From the NCBI RefSeq assembly GCF_002394865.1, contig NZ_DGUZ01000009.1:304357-368356 (forward strand): 64,000 nt of DNA, read 5' to 3'. Below are positions 1 to 7,611 of the stretch, in pieces (position 1 is the first letter of the stretch; every line of letters starts with the position of its first letter). The stretch is from Fibrobacter sp. UBA4297. Its GTDB lineage: Bacteria > Fibrobacterota > Fibrobacteria > Fibrobacterales > Fibrobacteraceae. The translations under genes were made by a program, and so were the position numbers. The notes beneath the pieces are model-generated. The model worked only from the letters and a program-made list of their open reading frames with translations, did no database searches and had not been told where the DNA came from.

Positions 1-965
1 TTCACGAGGCCGCGACGTTCTTTGGCGATTGTCGAAGTCGTGCGCATTCCGTGGATGGCGTTCGTTGCGCTAGAGGAACTCGGCGGAACAAACGCGCTGC
101 TCGAAGAGGCCGGAACGCTAGAGGAACTTGCCGGAGCGCTGCTAGAAGATTGCGGAGCCGGTTCGTCGTCTTTCGGAACCTGGCCGTTGAAGCTTTCCTG
201 ACCTTTGCGGGTGAGGGCGAGAATCAGCATGCCGTCTCTGGAGTAGATATTCTTGTCGGTGAGGTCCACGCGGTTGCCTTCGAATGTCCAATCGCCCTTG
301 CCCCAGCGGGAGCCGTCGAAAGTGTCGAAATTGTCGGTCCAGTCGAGCGTAAAGTCGCTACCGCCTTCGCCTTGACCCGGCGTGTATTTATAAACCTTGA
401 CCCAATTGATGAACTGGAAAAGTGGAAGCTTCGATTCATCGAACTGGCCAACCCAAGCCGCACTCTCAGACGACCAAAGGTTAAAACGGAGTCCCTGTGT
501 ACCGGTTAAGTTGGATACTTGGCCACCTTCCGTCTTGCGGACTTCTTTGCCATCTACGGTCCAGCGGACGTAATTCGGAGTCCATTCGAGACCGTAGGTG
601 TGGAATGCCTGATCGGCGGCGGGGCTAACGGCATGGTGCTTTTCGCTAGTCTTTTGCGCGCCTGCCTTACCGGTAATGATGTTGGACTGGAAACTGCCCG
701 GATTCTTGCCGAGAACTTCGATATCAACTTCTACCCAGGGTCTTCCATCGGCGATTTCGGAGCCATTCTGGTAGAGGAACATGGAACTGACTGTTCCCGA
801 TGCGGCGGCCATCTTCATACGGGCTTCGAATTTGCCGTACTGAACTTCTTCTAACGTGTAGAGTTCGGCTCCGCTAAAATCCTTTGCGCTAACATTAGTG
901 GTGAGGGCTGCTGCGGCGGCTGCTACGGCGAGAGCGCTCTTGACTGCAGTTTTCTTGATGTTCAT
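1..965 (-). CDS. Circularly permuted GH16 1,3-1,4-beta-glucanase (lichenase), 3' end cut by window
   Basis: Secreted enzyme that cleaves beta-1,4 bonds next to beta-1,3 bonds in mixed-linkage glucan. An Ala-rich signal peptide (about residues 1-27, ending NVSA) is followed by the catalytic segment; WVEVDIEVLG, at about residues 80-89, holds the two catalytic Glu. In most GH16 lichenases this segment lies in the C-terminal half. Here the normally N-terminal strands (DWTDNFDTFDGSRW) follow it, which is the natural circular permutation known from the Fibrobacter succinogenes enzyme. A PASSSS-type linker and the start of the C-terminal region follow before the window ends, so the last residues and the stop codon are missing. 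The start at 965 has a GGAG ribosome-binding site. I recognise the sequence as nearly identical to the F. succinogenes protein from memory. Confidence 0.95.
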   Translation of the reverse strand, partial: MNIKKTAVKSALAVAAAAAALTTNVSAKDFSGAELYTLEEVQYGKFEARMKMAAASGTVSSMFLYQNGSEIADGRPWVEVDIEVLGKNPGSFQSNIITGKAGAQKTSEKHHAVSPAADQAFHTYGLEWTPNYVRWTVDGKEVRKTEGGQVSNLTGTQGLRFNLWSSESAAWVGQFDESKLPLFQFINWVKVYKYTPGQGEGGSDFTLDWTDNFDTFDGSRWGKGDWTFEGNRVDLTDKNIYSRDGMLILALTRKGQESFNGQVPKDDEPAPQSSSSAPASSSSVPASSSSAFVPPSSSSATNAIHGMRTTSTIAKERRGLV

Positions 966-1219
966 ATTTTATCTCCATTAAGTTTCTGTACAAAACAGAA
1001 TCCCATTTAACCAAGAATAAAGATAAGTTTGCGAACCTGAATAACCAACAAAATAGAGTATGTCTGTGTGATAAACTGTATCATCCGTATCGCCTTGAAA
1101 ATACGTTTAAATGGTTAAAAAAATTGCGATTTCTTTTGAAAAAACTTTATTTTATTTGCTTTTGGGGGTAAAGGCTTAGAAATAAGATTATATTTCTAGA
1201 AAAAACTGGAGGTTCTAAA

Positions 1220-1801
1220 ATGAAGGTCATCTTGTTTAACGGCAGCCGTCGCGAAAATGGCTGCACTTATACGGCTCTGAACATCGTCGCAAACCAGCTC
1301 AAGGCCGCTGGAATCGAGACGAAAATCGTGTTTGTCGGTGGGCGAGTGCTCAAGGGCGAGGTGAACGAAGTTGTCCACGAAGCTAAGGAACTTTTGGAAA
1401 CGGCTGATGGCGTTGTTTACGGTTCCCCGGTTTATTATGCCTCTCCGAGTGGCGAGATGCTGATGTTCCTCGACCGCCTTTACGGAATTGCTGAAGCGAA
1501 TCTGCTGTTCAAACCGGCGGCAAACGTGGTTTCCGCACGCCGTGCAGGGACGACTGCAACTCTCGATGTGCTCAACAAGTACCCGACTTATGCGCAACAG
1601 CCGCTTGTAACTTCGCGCTATTGGAACATGGTACACGGTTCGAATCCGGAAGATGTGCTGAAAGACGAAGAAGGCGTGCAGATTATGAAGGAACTGGGCC
1701 GCAATATGGCATGGCTCCTCAAGAGCATTGATGCGGGCAGGCAGGCGGGCGTGACGCAGCCTGATGCCAAGCAGAAAGTCTACACCAATTTCATTCGATA
1801 G
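1220..1801 (+). CDS. Flavodoxin-fold NAD(P)H-dependent FMN reductase-like protein
   Basis: A 193-residue cytoplasmic protein of the NADPH-dependent FMN reductase/flavodoxin-like family. It starts with beta strand 1 and a phosphate-binding loop (FNGSRRENGCTY), and has a second flavin-binding loop at GSPVYYASPSG. It probably binds FMN and reduces quinones, iron or small organic substrates; the substrate cannot be told. The start has a clear ribosome-binding site (TGGAGG) 7 nt upstream. It is divergent from the lichenase and appears monocistronic. A second family member lies at 56376-56966 but has an added Cys-rich loop. Confidence 0.85.
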   Translation: MKVILFNGSRRENGCTYTALNIVANQLKAAGIETKIVFVGGRVLKGEVNEVVHEAKELLETADGVVYGSPVYYASPSGEMLMFLDRLYGIAEANLLFKPAANVVSARRAGTTATLDVLNKYPTYAQQPLVTSRYWNMVHGSNPEDVLKDEEGVQIMKELGRNMAWLLKSIDAGRQAGVTQPDAKQKVYTNFIR

Positions 1802-1927
1802 AAACTTCGCGAGACTCCGCGCTGTTTCGAGGTGCTGCCGGTAAATGCCGCGCGGCACTTTTAATTACGAGATGCCGCGCTGATTCGAGATGTCGCCGGG
1901 GAGTGCCATTGAAAAATGTGCACGACC

Positions 1928-2014
1928 TGTCATACCTGCGACTTGTCATGCCCGACTTGAATTCTGTCATGCTCGACTTGGATTCTGTCATGCCCCACTT
2001 GATGGGGCATCTCC
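1928..2014. repeat. Cluster of degenerate GTCATGCC-type dispersed repeats
   Basis: Four imperfect copies of a GTCATrCCyGACTTG-like unit lie in tandem upstream of bioA. The last forms a hairpin (GCCCCACTTGATGGGGC). The same family, in several variants, recurs between other genes and inside the FISUMP lipoprotein genes. The rest of the gap between 1802 and 2059 shows no gene. Confidence 0.7.
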
Positions 2015-2059
2015 TTTTTGATAGAAAAATACCGCGCATTTTTCTATATTGCGTTGCAA

Positions 2060-3391
2060 ATGAATACGCTATTGAATTTCGACAGCGAGCATTTGTGGCA
2101 CCCGTATGCTGCGCTGAAAAATACTCCCGCAAGATTCCTTGCAAAGTCGGCTCACGGAACGACGATTGAAACCGCCGACGGATTGAAACTGATTGATGCC
2201 GTATCGAGCTGGTGGTGCATGGCTCACGGGCATAACGCTCCTGAAATTGTTGAAGCGATTCGCAAGCAAAGCGAAAAAATGTGCCACGTGATGTTCGGCG
2301 GTTTTACGCACGAGCCTGCGATTGAACTTGGCGAGAAGCTTGTGAACTTTTTACCCGAGGGCTTGAACAAGATTTTCTTTGCCGATTCTGGAAGCATCGC
2401 CGTGGAATGCGCCGCCAAGATGGCGGTGCAGTACCAGCATTCGCTGGGTCGCCCGGAGCGCTGTAAGTTGGTTGCCTTGAAGGGCGGCTACCACGGCGAT
2501 ACGGCAGGCGCAATGGCTTTGAGCGATCCTGACGGCATGCATACGCTTTTCCGCGGAATCATGCCGCATCATTACTTTGCGGAACGCCCGAATTGCCGTT
2601 TTGATAGCGCTTGGGACGATAGCGATTTTGCATCGATGGAACGCGTTGTCGAAGAGCATAAAAATGAAATTGCGGCCGTCATTTGCGAGCCTGTTTTCCA
2701 GGGCGGAAACGGCATGTGGCTTTACAATGCGGGTTACCTCAAGCGCCTCCGCGAGCTTTGCGACCGCTATGGCATCTTGCTTATTTTGGACGAAATTGCG
2801 TCTGGTTTTTACCGCACGGGCCCGCGATTTGCGATGATGCATACAGCAACACAGGATTGCGTCGACTTTATAAAGCCGGACATTATGTGCATCGGCAAGG
2901 CGCTTACAGGCGGTTGCATTACGATGGCCGCCTGCGTTGCATCCGAAAAGGTCGCCGATACAATTACAAATAGCAAAATCCCTGCATTTATGCACGGCCC
3001 GACTTACATGGCAAACCCGCTAGCGTGTGCGGCTGGGATTGCTTCGCTTTCGTTGTTTGAAAGTCGCGATTATGCATCAAGCGTGGCGCGTATTGAAAAG
3101 CGCTTAAAGGCGAATTTGGAACCGCTACGTTCGCTCGAAAATGCGGCAGATGTGCGTGTACTTGGTGCGATAGGCGTTTTGGAACTCAAGGCAAAGCCAA
3201 GTGCAGACGATATTCTGAAAGTCATCAAGGAAACTGGCGTGTGGCTACGTCCGTTCTGCAATTACGTCTATACGATGCCACCGTTCATCACGAGCGATGC
3301 TGAAGTGGACCGCATTTGTGAAGCGATTAAGATGATTGGAAAATGCGAACCTGCGCCGATTGTAGATGGCGAAGACGAATTCCACGAGTAA
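2060..3391 (+). CDS. bioA: Adenosylmethionine-8-amino-7-oxononanoate aminotransferase
   Basis: PLP enzyme that converts 8-amino-7-oxononanoate (KAPA) to 7,8-diaminopelargonate using S-adenosylmethionine as amino donor, in biotin synthesis. It has 443 residues, usual for BioA. Seen: HLWHPY near the N-terminus, the BioA signature SSWWCMAHGH, the cofactor loop GSIAVECA, GYHGDT, the LDEIASGF aspartate region and the PLP lysine in GKALTGG (about residue 280). I chose ATG 2060 because the family starts just before the HLWHPY motif; an upstream in-frame ATG at 2018 would add 14 unlikely residues. First gene of the bioA-bioW-bioF-bioD cluster. Confidence 0.95.
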   Translation: MNTLLNFDSEHLWHPYAALKNTPARFLAKSAHGTTIETADGLKLIDAVSSWWCMAHGHNAPEIVEAIRKQSEKMCHVMFGGFTHEPAIELGEKLVNFLPEGLNKIFFADSGSIAVECAAKMAVQYQHSLGRPERCKLVALKGGYHGDTAGAMALSDPDGMHTLFRGIMPHHYFAERPNCRFDSAWDDSDFASMERVVEEHKNEIAAVICEPVFQGGNGMWLYNAGYLKRLRELCDRYGILLILDEIASGFYRTGPRFAMMHTATQDCVDFIKPDIMCIGKALTGGCITMAACVASEKVADTITNSKIPAFMHGPTYMANPLACAAGIASLSLFESRDYASSVARIEKRLKANLEPLRSLENAADVRVLGAIGVLELKAKPSADDILKVIKETGVWLRPFCNYVYTMPPFITSDAEVDRICEAIKMIGKCEPAPIVDGEDEFHE

Positions 3392-3401
3392 GTAGACATC
3401 C

Positions 3402-3482
3402 TGTCATCCTGGAGCGAAGCTATACGATACTTGGCAACTTGTTGCCGTAGTAGAGTTATCCTCTTTGGGGAGATAGGATTCA
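3402..3482. repeat. Dispersed GTCATCCTGGAGC...GATAGGATTC repeat
   Basis: The gap between bioA and bioW holds one copy of the dispersed element (GTCATCCTGGAGCGAAGC at one end, GATAGGATTC at the other) with a small GGCAAC/GTTGCC hairpin inside. It is the same variant as the one embedded in the signal-peptide codons of the FISUMP lipoproteins at 7369-7400 and 10303-10334. Confidence 0.65.
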
Positions 3483-3493
3483 TTGAGATTTTT

Positions 3494-4240
3494 ATGGATT
3501 ATTATAGTTTAAAAATGCGAGCCTCGCAGCAAGTGGGCGAGGGCGAACAGAAACGTGAGCAGCACATATCCGGTGCCGAGCGCATCGTGGGCCGTGATTC
3601 CGTGGAAGCGGTGTGTTCGGCAATGGTTCGCCGTGCGATGACGCATTCCAAGGGCGACCCGGATTTTATCAATGTGAAAATTGAAAAGGTTCACGAAAGC
3701 GATATCCAGATTTTAAAAGCCTTGCCGGTGACGCGCGTAGATGTGGATACGTGGCAGGAAGGATTGGAAAAGGCGTTTGGGCTGGTTGGTGATGCCGCCG
3801 CCGGTATTCGCGAAAAACTTCCTGAACTCTTGCGCGAAACGTTCCCGATGCGTGGGGCTATGCTTTACGACATTGCAACGGAAAATCGCCTTGAACCCGA
3901 TCAGGCCCGAGGCGTGCGAGCAACGTATATGGATGCGCTCCATTCGAGCGAAGTCGATGGATGCAAGAATCATTTTAACGAAGCGATCGTCCTTGCGACC
4001 AAGGTGGCGAATGCACCGGGTATGGTGGCAGAATTCTGCGTGAGCGATGACCCGAATTATGTGACAGGCTATGTCGCGAGCAAGGAACTCGGCTATGTGC
4101 GCATCATGAAGATGAAGGAAATGGGCGACGAAAACGGAGGCCGCATTTTCTTGTTTGATTCCCGAAAAGCCTCCGCCGAAGAATGCATCGAGTATTTGCA
4201 GAAAAAGAAAGTACTCGTGGATGTAGTTGGCAGAACTTAG
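3494..4240 (+). CDS. bioW: 6-carboxyhexanoate-CoA ligase (pimeloyl-CoA synthase)
   Basis: Activates pimelate to pimeloyl-CoA with ATP, supplying the substrate of BioF. The 248-residue length fits the family. Diagnostic features are the N-terminal YSLKMRAS, then HISGAERIV, and the C-terminal half with GRIFLFDSR. ATG 3494 was chosen because BioW proteins begin immediately before the MRAS motif; the upstream in-frame start would add 21 residues encoded by the repeat. Having bioW suggests that this organism makes biotin from free pimelate and not by the BioC/BioH route; no bioB is visible in the window. Confidence 0.93.
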   Translation: MDYYSLKMRASQQVGEGEQKREQHISGAERIVGRDSVEAVCSAMVRRAMTHSKGDPDFINVKIEKVHESDIQILKALPVTRVDVDTWQEGLEKAFGLVGDAAAGIREKLPELLRETFPMRGAMLYDIATENRLEPDQARGVRATYMDALHSSEVDGCKNHFNEAIVLATKVANAPGMVAEFCVSDDPNYVTGYVASKELGYVRIMKMKEMGDENGGRIFLFDSRKASAEECIEYLQKKKVLVDVVGRT

Positions 4241-4300
4241 AGCTTAGAACTTAGAACGAGTCATCCTGAGCGAAGGGCGTAGCCCGAAGTCGAAGGATCT
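4233..4300. repeat. Short degenerate direct repeats plus dispersed GTCATCC element
   Basis: The bioW stop codon lies inside an array of about four CTTAGAA-like units (4233-4258). This is followed directly by a full copy of the dispersed repeat, GTCATCCTGAGCGAAGGGCG to GTCGAAGGATCT (4260-4300), with an internal GGGCGTAGCCC hairpin. bioF starts 12 nt further on, so the repeat sits in its ribosome-loading region. Confidence 0.75.
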
Positions 4301-4312
4301 AAGGCTTTTTGT

Positions 4313-5548
4313 ATGAACGAACGAATTTTAGACTTTTTCACGAAAGATGCGCTTGAAGCGGCGCGTGCGAACAATACGTACCGCACGTTGCGTCATATCT
4401 CGTCGCCAGAAGCATCGCATGTGACGATTGCGGGTAAGGATACGGTTTTGCTCGCTTCGAATTCTTACTTGGATTTGGCGAACGTTCCTGAACTCAAGCA
4501 GGCGATGGCGGATGCGGTCCTTGAATGGGGTACGGGGAGCGGTGGCGCTCGCCTCACGACCGGCAACAAGACTCCCCACGACGAACTTGAAGAATTTATT
4601 GCAAAGTTCAAAGGCGAAGAGGCGGCTATCGCGTTCAACACGGGCTACATGGCGAACGTGGGAACGATTTCTGCGTTGTGTGGCAAGAACGATTTTATTT
4701 TCAGCGATGAACTGAATCACGCAAGCATCATTGATGGCATTCGCCTTTCGCGTGCAAAATGCTTTGTGTACAAGCACAATAACATGGCGGATTTGGAACG
4801 CGCGATTGAAGCTGCCAAGGCGGAGTTCTTAGCACAAAGCACATCGGCAAGCACCGCTTTAAGTGATGCGGGAAATGCGAAACAAGGTGCGCATCCCTTC
4901 CGCGGGCTCATTGTGACGGATGCTGTTTTCAGCATGGATGGCGATTTGGCGAATTTGCCGGAGCTTTTGCGGATTGCTCGTGCTCGCGATTGCCTTTTGA
5001 TGATTGATGAGGCACATGCCACGGGCGTCCTTGGGCGCACGGGGCGCGGACTTGCGGAACATTACAATTGTGAACATGCCGATGTGACCGTCGGGACTTT
5101 GAGCAAGGCCGTGGCCGCCGAAGGCGGCTTTGTCGCCGGCTCCAAGCAGTTGATTGAATTCTTGAAAAACAAGTCTCGCAGTTTCATTTTCACGACGGCG
5201 ATGGCTCCTGCAGTAGCGGCGGCTGCACTCCGCAATTTGCAGTTTATTGATGCGCATCCGGAACGTGTTCAGCAGTTGCGTGATAACGTTAAATTCTTTT
5301 GCGATGCTTTGCGCTTGCATGGGTTGCAAGTTCCGCAGACGGAATCGGCGATTATCCCGATTATCATTGGGGATGAGGCGAAGGCTTTGCGGATTTCGGA
5401 AACGCTCCAGAATGAGGGCGTCTTGATTCCTGCGATTCGTTATCCGACGGTTGCAAAAGGGCAGGCCCGCCTACGCGCGAGCCTCATGGCAACGCATACA
5501 AAAGAAGAACTTGAATTTGCTGCAGCTAAAATTGCGGAGGCGATATGA
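4313..5548 (+). CDS. bioF: 8-amino-7-oxononanoate synthase
   Basis: PLP enzyme of the alpha-oxoamine synthase family. It condenses pimeloyl-CoA with L-alanine to give KAPA, CO2 and CoA. Seen: SNSYLDLA, the GTGSGGARLTTG loop, the SDELNHASIIDG histidine region, the MIDEAHATGVLG aspartate, and the PLP lysine in GTLSKAVAAEGG. At 411 residues it is about 20-25 longer than typical; the extra length is an insertion (AQSTSASTALSDAG region, about residues 170-192). It overlaps bioD by four bases (ATGA), so the two are translationally coupled. Confidence 0.95.
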   Translation: MNERILDFFTKDALEAARANNTYRTLRHISSPEASHVTIAGKDTVLLASNSYLDLANVPELKQAMADAVLEWGTGSGGARLTTGNKTPHDELEEFIAKFKGEEAAIAFNTGYMANVGTISALCGKNDFIFSDELNHASIIDGIRLSRAKCFVYKHNNMADLERAIEAAKAEFLAQSTSASTALSDAGNAKQGAHPFRGLIVTDAVFSMDGDLANLPELLRIARARDCLLMIDEAHATGVLGRTGRGLAEHYNCEHADVTVGTLSKAVAAEGGFVAGSKQLIEFLKNKSRSFIFTTAMAPAVAAAALRNLQFIDAHPERVQQLRDNVKFFCDALRLHGLQVPQTESAIIPIIIGDEAKALRISETLQNEGVLIPAIRYPTVAKGQARLRASLMATHTKEELEFAAAKIAEAI

Positions 5549-6210
5549 GCAAAGGTTATTTCGTTACGGCGACGGGTACGGATGTCGGTAAAACTTTTAT
5601 CACGGGTCTTTTGGTGAAAAAATGGCGCGATTCCAGCATTGACGCAGGCTATTACAAGGCGGCGCTCAGCGGTGCTGAACTCCGTGATGGCAAGTGGATT
5701 GCGGGCGACGCTGATTACGTCAAGTGCATTGCAAATCTCCCAGACACGCAAGAACAGCTCGTCAGTTACGTTTACAAAGAGGCGGTTTCTCCGCATCTGG
5801 CCGCACAAAAAGAAGGCTGTCCCGTTGAACTTTCGAAAGTTCAGGCGGACTTTAACGCAGCCTGCTCCCGCCACGAATTCATCTTTGCCGAAGGTAGCGG
5901 GGGAATCATTTGCCCCATCCGCTATGATGACCAGAAAATTTTCCTCGAAGATATCATCAAGACGCTCAAACTTCCGCTGCTTATTGTAACGACGGCGGCG
6001 CTCGGCTCCATCAACGCTTGCGTGCTCACTATAGAATACGCTCGTAGTCGCGGCCTAGATATTCGTGGAATTATCGTGAACCGTTACGGCTGTAGCGGCA
6101 ATTTTGAAATGGAAGATGACAATATCCGCATGATGCAGGACTTGACGGGGCTTGAAATTCTTGCAAAAGTCAAGGACGGCGACAGCGATTTAGGCGTACA
6201 GGTATTTTAG
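5545..6210 (+). CDS. bioD: ATP-dependent dethiobiotin synthetase
   Basis: Closes the ureido ring of dethiobiotin from diaminopelargonate, CO2 and ATP. The N-terminal P-loop is TGTDVGKTF. KAALSG, and AEGSGGIICPI carrying the family Gly-rich segment, are also present. 221 residues, normal for the family. The start ATG overlaps the bioF stop. The last ten codons and the terminator behind them occur a second time at 9059-9140, downstream of an unrelated gene. Confidence 0.95.
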   Translation: MSKGYFVTATGTDVGKTFITGLLVKKWRDSSIDAGYYKAALSGAELRDGKWIAGDADYVKCIANLPDTQEQLVSYVYKEAVSPHLAAQKEGCPVELSKVQADFNAACSRHEFIFAEGSGGIICPIRYDDQKIFLEDIIKTLKLPLLIVTTAALGSINACVLTIEYARSRGLDIRGIIVNRYGCSGNFEMEDDNIRMMQDLTGLEILAKVKDGDSDLGVQVF

Positions 6211-6222
6211 AGTAACGAAAAC

Positions 6223-6256
6223 GAACTCCCACCCATGGGAGTTCTTTAATCTTTTA
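6223..6256 (+). terminator. Rho-independent terminator of the bio operon
   Basis: Perfect 9-bp stem GAACTCCCA/TGGGAGTTC (6223-6231 with 6236-6244), a 4-nt loop, then a T-rich tail (CTTTAATCTTTT). It lies between the convergent bioD and FISUMP genes, so it may serve both. Confidence 0.85.
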
Positions 6257-6270
6257 AAAATTGTAAAGAA

Positions 6271-7425
6271 TCACTCTATCTTAACACAGCGTACTGAAAC
6301 ACCTAAAGTTTTTGCGCTTCCAGTATTTTTGCTTGACGGCAAATCAGACAAAGCAACTACAGATCCAACATAAACCATTTCAGCCTTATCGCTGTCATAT
6401 TCTTGAGGATAAGCCCATCGAGAAAAATCAAGCAAGCCATCAAAGCCCCCTTCATAATTTCTTTTTCCACCACCAATTAAGGAGAACCCACTAGCATTGT
6501 TACCATGGAAACATTGCGAACGAAGGCCTTTTACTCCATCACCGTATTGGTCATTATAATCTCTTATTATTTCGTAATCACCCCAAGTAAACAAGCGCCA
6601 ACCTTCGGGGCAAATGCCTTGATGTTCACTTTCTATTTTTTTATAGCAACTTTCTGTATTGCAACGGCTCGGCAACTGCATCATTTCTGCCCACTGGTAC
6701 AAACCACCATACTTGTCACAATTCGTGGTATCATTGTTGTAGCAATAGCGTTCAATCTTCGTATCATCATTTTGATCATTTTCGCCAAGAACCATTTCAC
6801 CGATATTCAAGTTTTCCGCCATGACGGTCACTTTTCTTCCTGTTTTTGAAGAAACGGCTGTATAGTAGTAGTAACTACGACCATTGCGTGGGTCGGTAAA
6901 CTGTTTGTAGATTGTATCCCTAAGATTCCAATTATCCGCAAGACATTTAAAATGGTCATACGGAACATACTCGCTACTGGAAGATACTTTTTTACTCGAA
7001 GATGAAGAACTCGTCATGGCGGACGATGATCCGCCATCTTTTTTACTCGAAGATGAAGGGAGATTCCCGCTCGAGGCGGGAATGACAGAGGACGAGGAGG
7101 ATACAGCCTTTTGACTAGAACTTGATGGATCCCCTTCGCTACGCTTCGAAGATGACGATAAGGCTTTATTCGAAGACGACGATTTCACGTCATTGCGAGG
7201 AGTCGAAGACGACGAAGCAATCTTTTTACTGCTACTTGAAGGGCGATTCGCGCTTGAAGCGGGAATGACAGATGAAGAGGAAGAAGACGACATATTATCA
7301 TCATTTACGGAAGTTCCGCTATCGCCGCCACAAGCGATGAGGGCTATGGTAAGCAAAAGGACCATAATGGATCCTATCGCGCTTTGCGCTCCAGGATGAC
7401 ACATAGCTCTTACGAATTTTCTCAT
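6271..7425 (-). CDS. FISUMP-domain lipoprotein with Ser-rich linker (copy A)
   Basis: Predicted surface lipoprotein of 384 residues. It has a positively charged N-terminus, a hydrophobic stretch and lipobox LIAC near residue 32, a Ser-rich linker of about 120 residues, then one FISUMP domain (MAENLNIG, CDKYGGLYQW, ICPEGWRLF, ending in the VRCVKIE strand). The domain is widespread in Fibrobacter and its function is unknown. ATG 7425 was chosen over 7446 because AAAGGAG sits 6 nt upstream of it and overlaps the earlier ATG. Oddly, the signal peptide and much of the linker are encoded by dispersed intergenic repeats. Copy B lies at 9157-10359. Confidence 0.85.
   Translation of the reverse strand: MRKFVRAMCHPGAQSAIGSIMVLLLTIALIACGGDSGTSVNDDNMSSSSSSSVIPASSANRPSSSSKKIASSSSTPRNDVKSSSSNKALSSSSKRSEGDPSSSSQKAVSSSSSVIPASSGNLPSSSSKKDGGSSSAMTSSSSSSKKVSSSSEYVPYDHFKCLADNWNLRDTIYKQFTDPRNGRSYYYYTAVSSKTGRKVTVMAENLNIGEMVLGENDQNDDTKIERYCYNNDTTNCDKYGGLYQWAEMMQLPSRCNTESCYKKIESEHQGICPEGWRLFTWGDYEIIRDYNDQYGDGVKGLRSQCFHGNNASGFSLIGGGKRNYEGGFDGLLDFSRWAYPQEYDSDKAEMVYVGSVVALSDLPSSKNTGSAKTLGVSVRCVKIE
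7013..7400. repeat. Six dispersed palindromic repeats embedded in the copy A coding sequence
   Basis: Elements at 7013-7038 (GTCATGGCGG / CCGCCATC), 7062-7086 (GATTCCCGC / GCGGGAATGAC), 7127-7156 (GGATCCCCTTCGC to GATGAC), 7188-7222 (CGTCATTGCGAGG to GAAGCAATC), 7245-7269 (GATTCGCGC / GCGGGAATGAC) and 7369-7400 (GGATCCTATCGCG to AGGATGAC). Read on the minus strand, they are in frame and give KDGGSSSAMT, VIPASSGNL, SKRSEGDPSS, KIASSSSTPRNDV, VIPASSANR and the signal-peptide part CHPGAQSAIGS. Matching intergenic copies are at 15458-15484, 4260-4300 and elsewhere. Confidence 0.75.
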
Positions 7426-7552
7426 TCTATACTCCTTTCCTTCCATATACCCAATTGCGCTGCAATATAGATAAATCCAAATGCTTTAGCACCCGTTCAT
7501 GCGTAAAATAGGAATCTTCCCTTGCTTTTTTGCTAAAAATAATGTATAATAA

Positions 7553-7589
7553 TTACCAAATCGTGATTTACTAAATCGTGATTTGGTAA
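7553..7589 (+). promoter_or_regulatory. Tandem palindromic operator-like sites before the ATPase gene
   Basis: Two copies of AAATCGTGATTT, each a palindrome of AAATC and GATTT around a 2-nt centre, start 15 nt apart (7558 and 7573). A longer inverted repeat, TTACCAAATC/GATTTGGTAA, encloses both. They end 22 nt before the ATG at 7612, where a bound protein would block transcription. No regulator is known for them; autoregulation by the ATPase product is only a guess. Confidence 0.5.
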
Positions 7590-7611
7590 ATTATAAAACG
7601 AAGGGTAGAAT

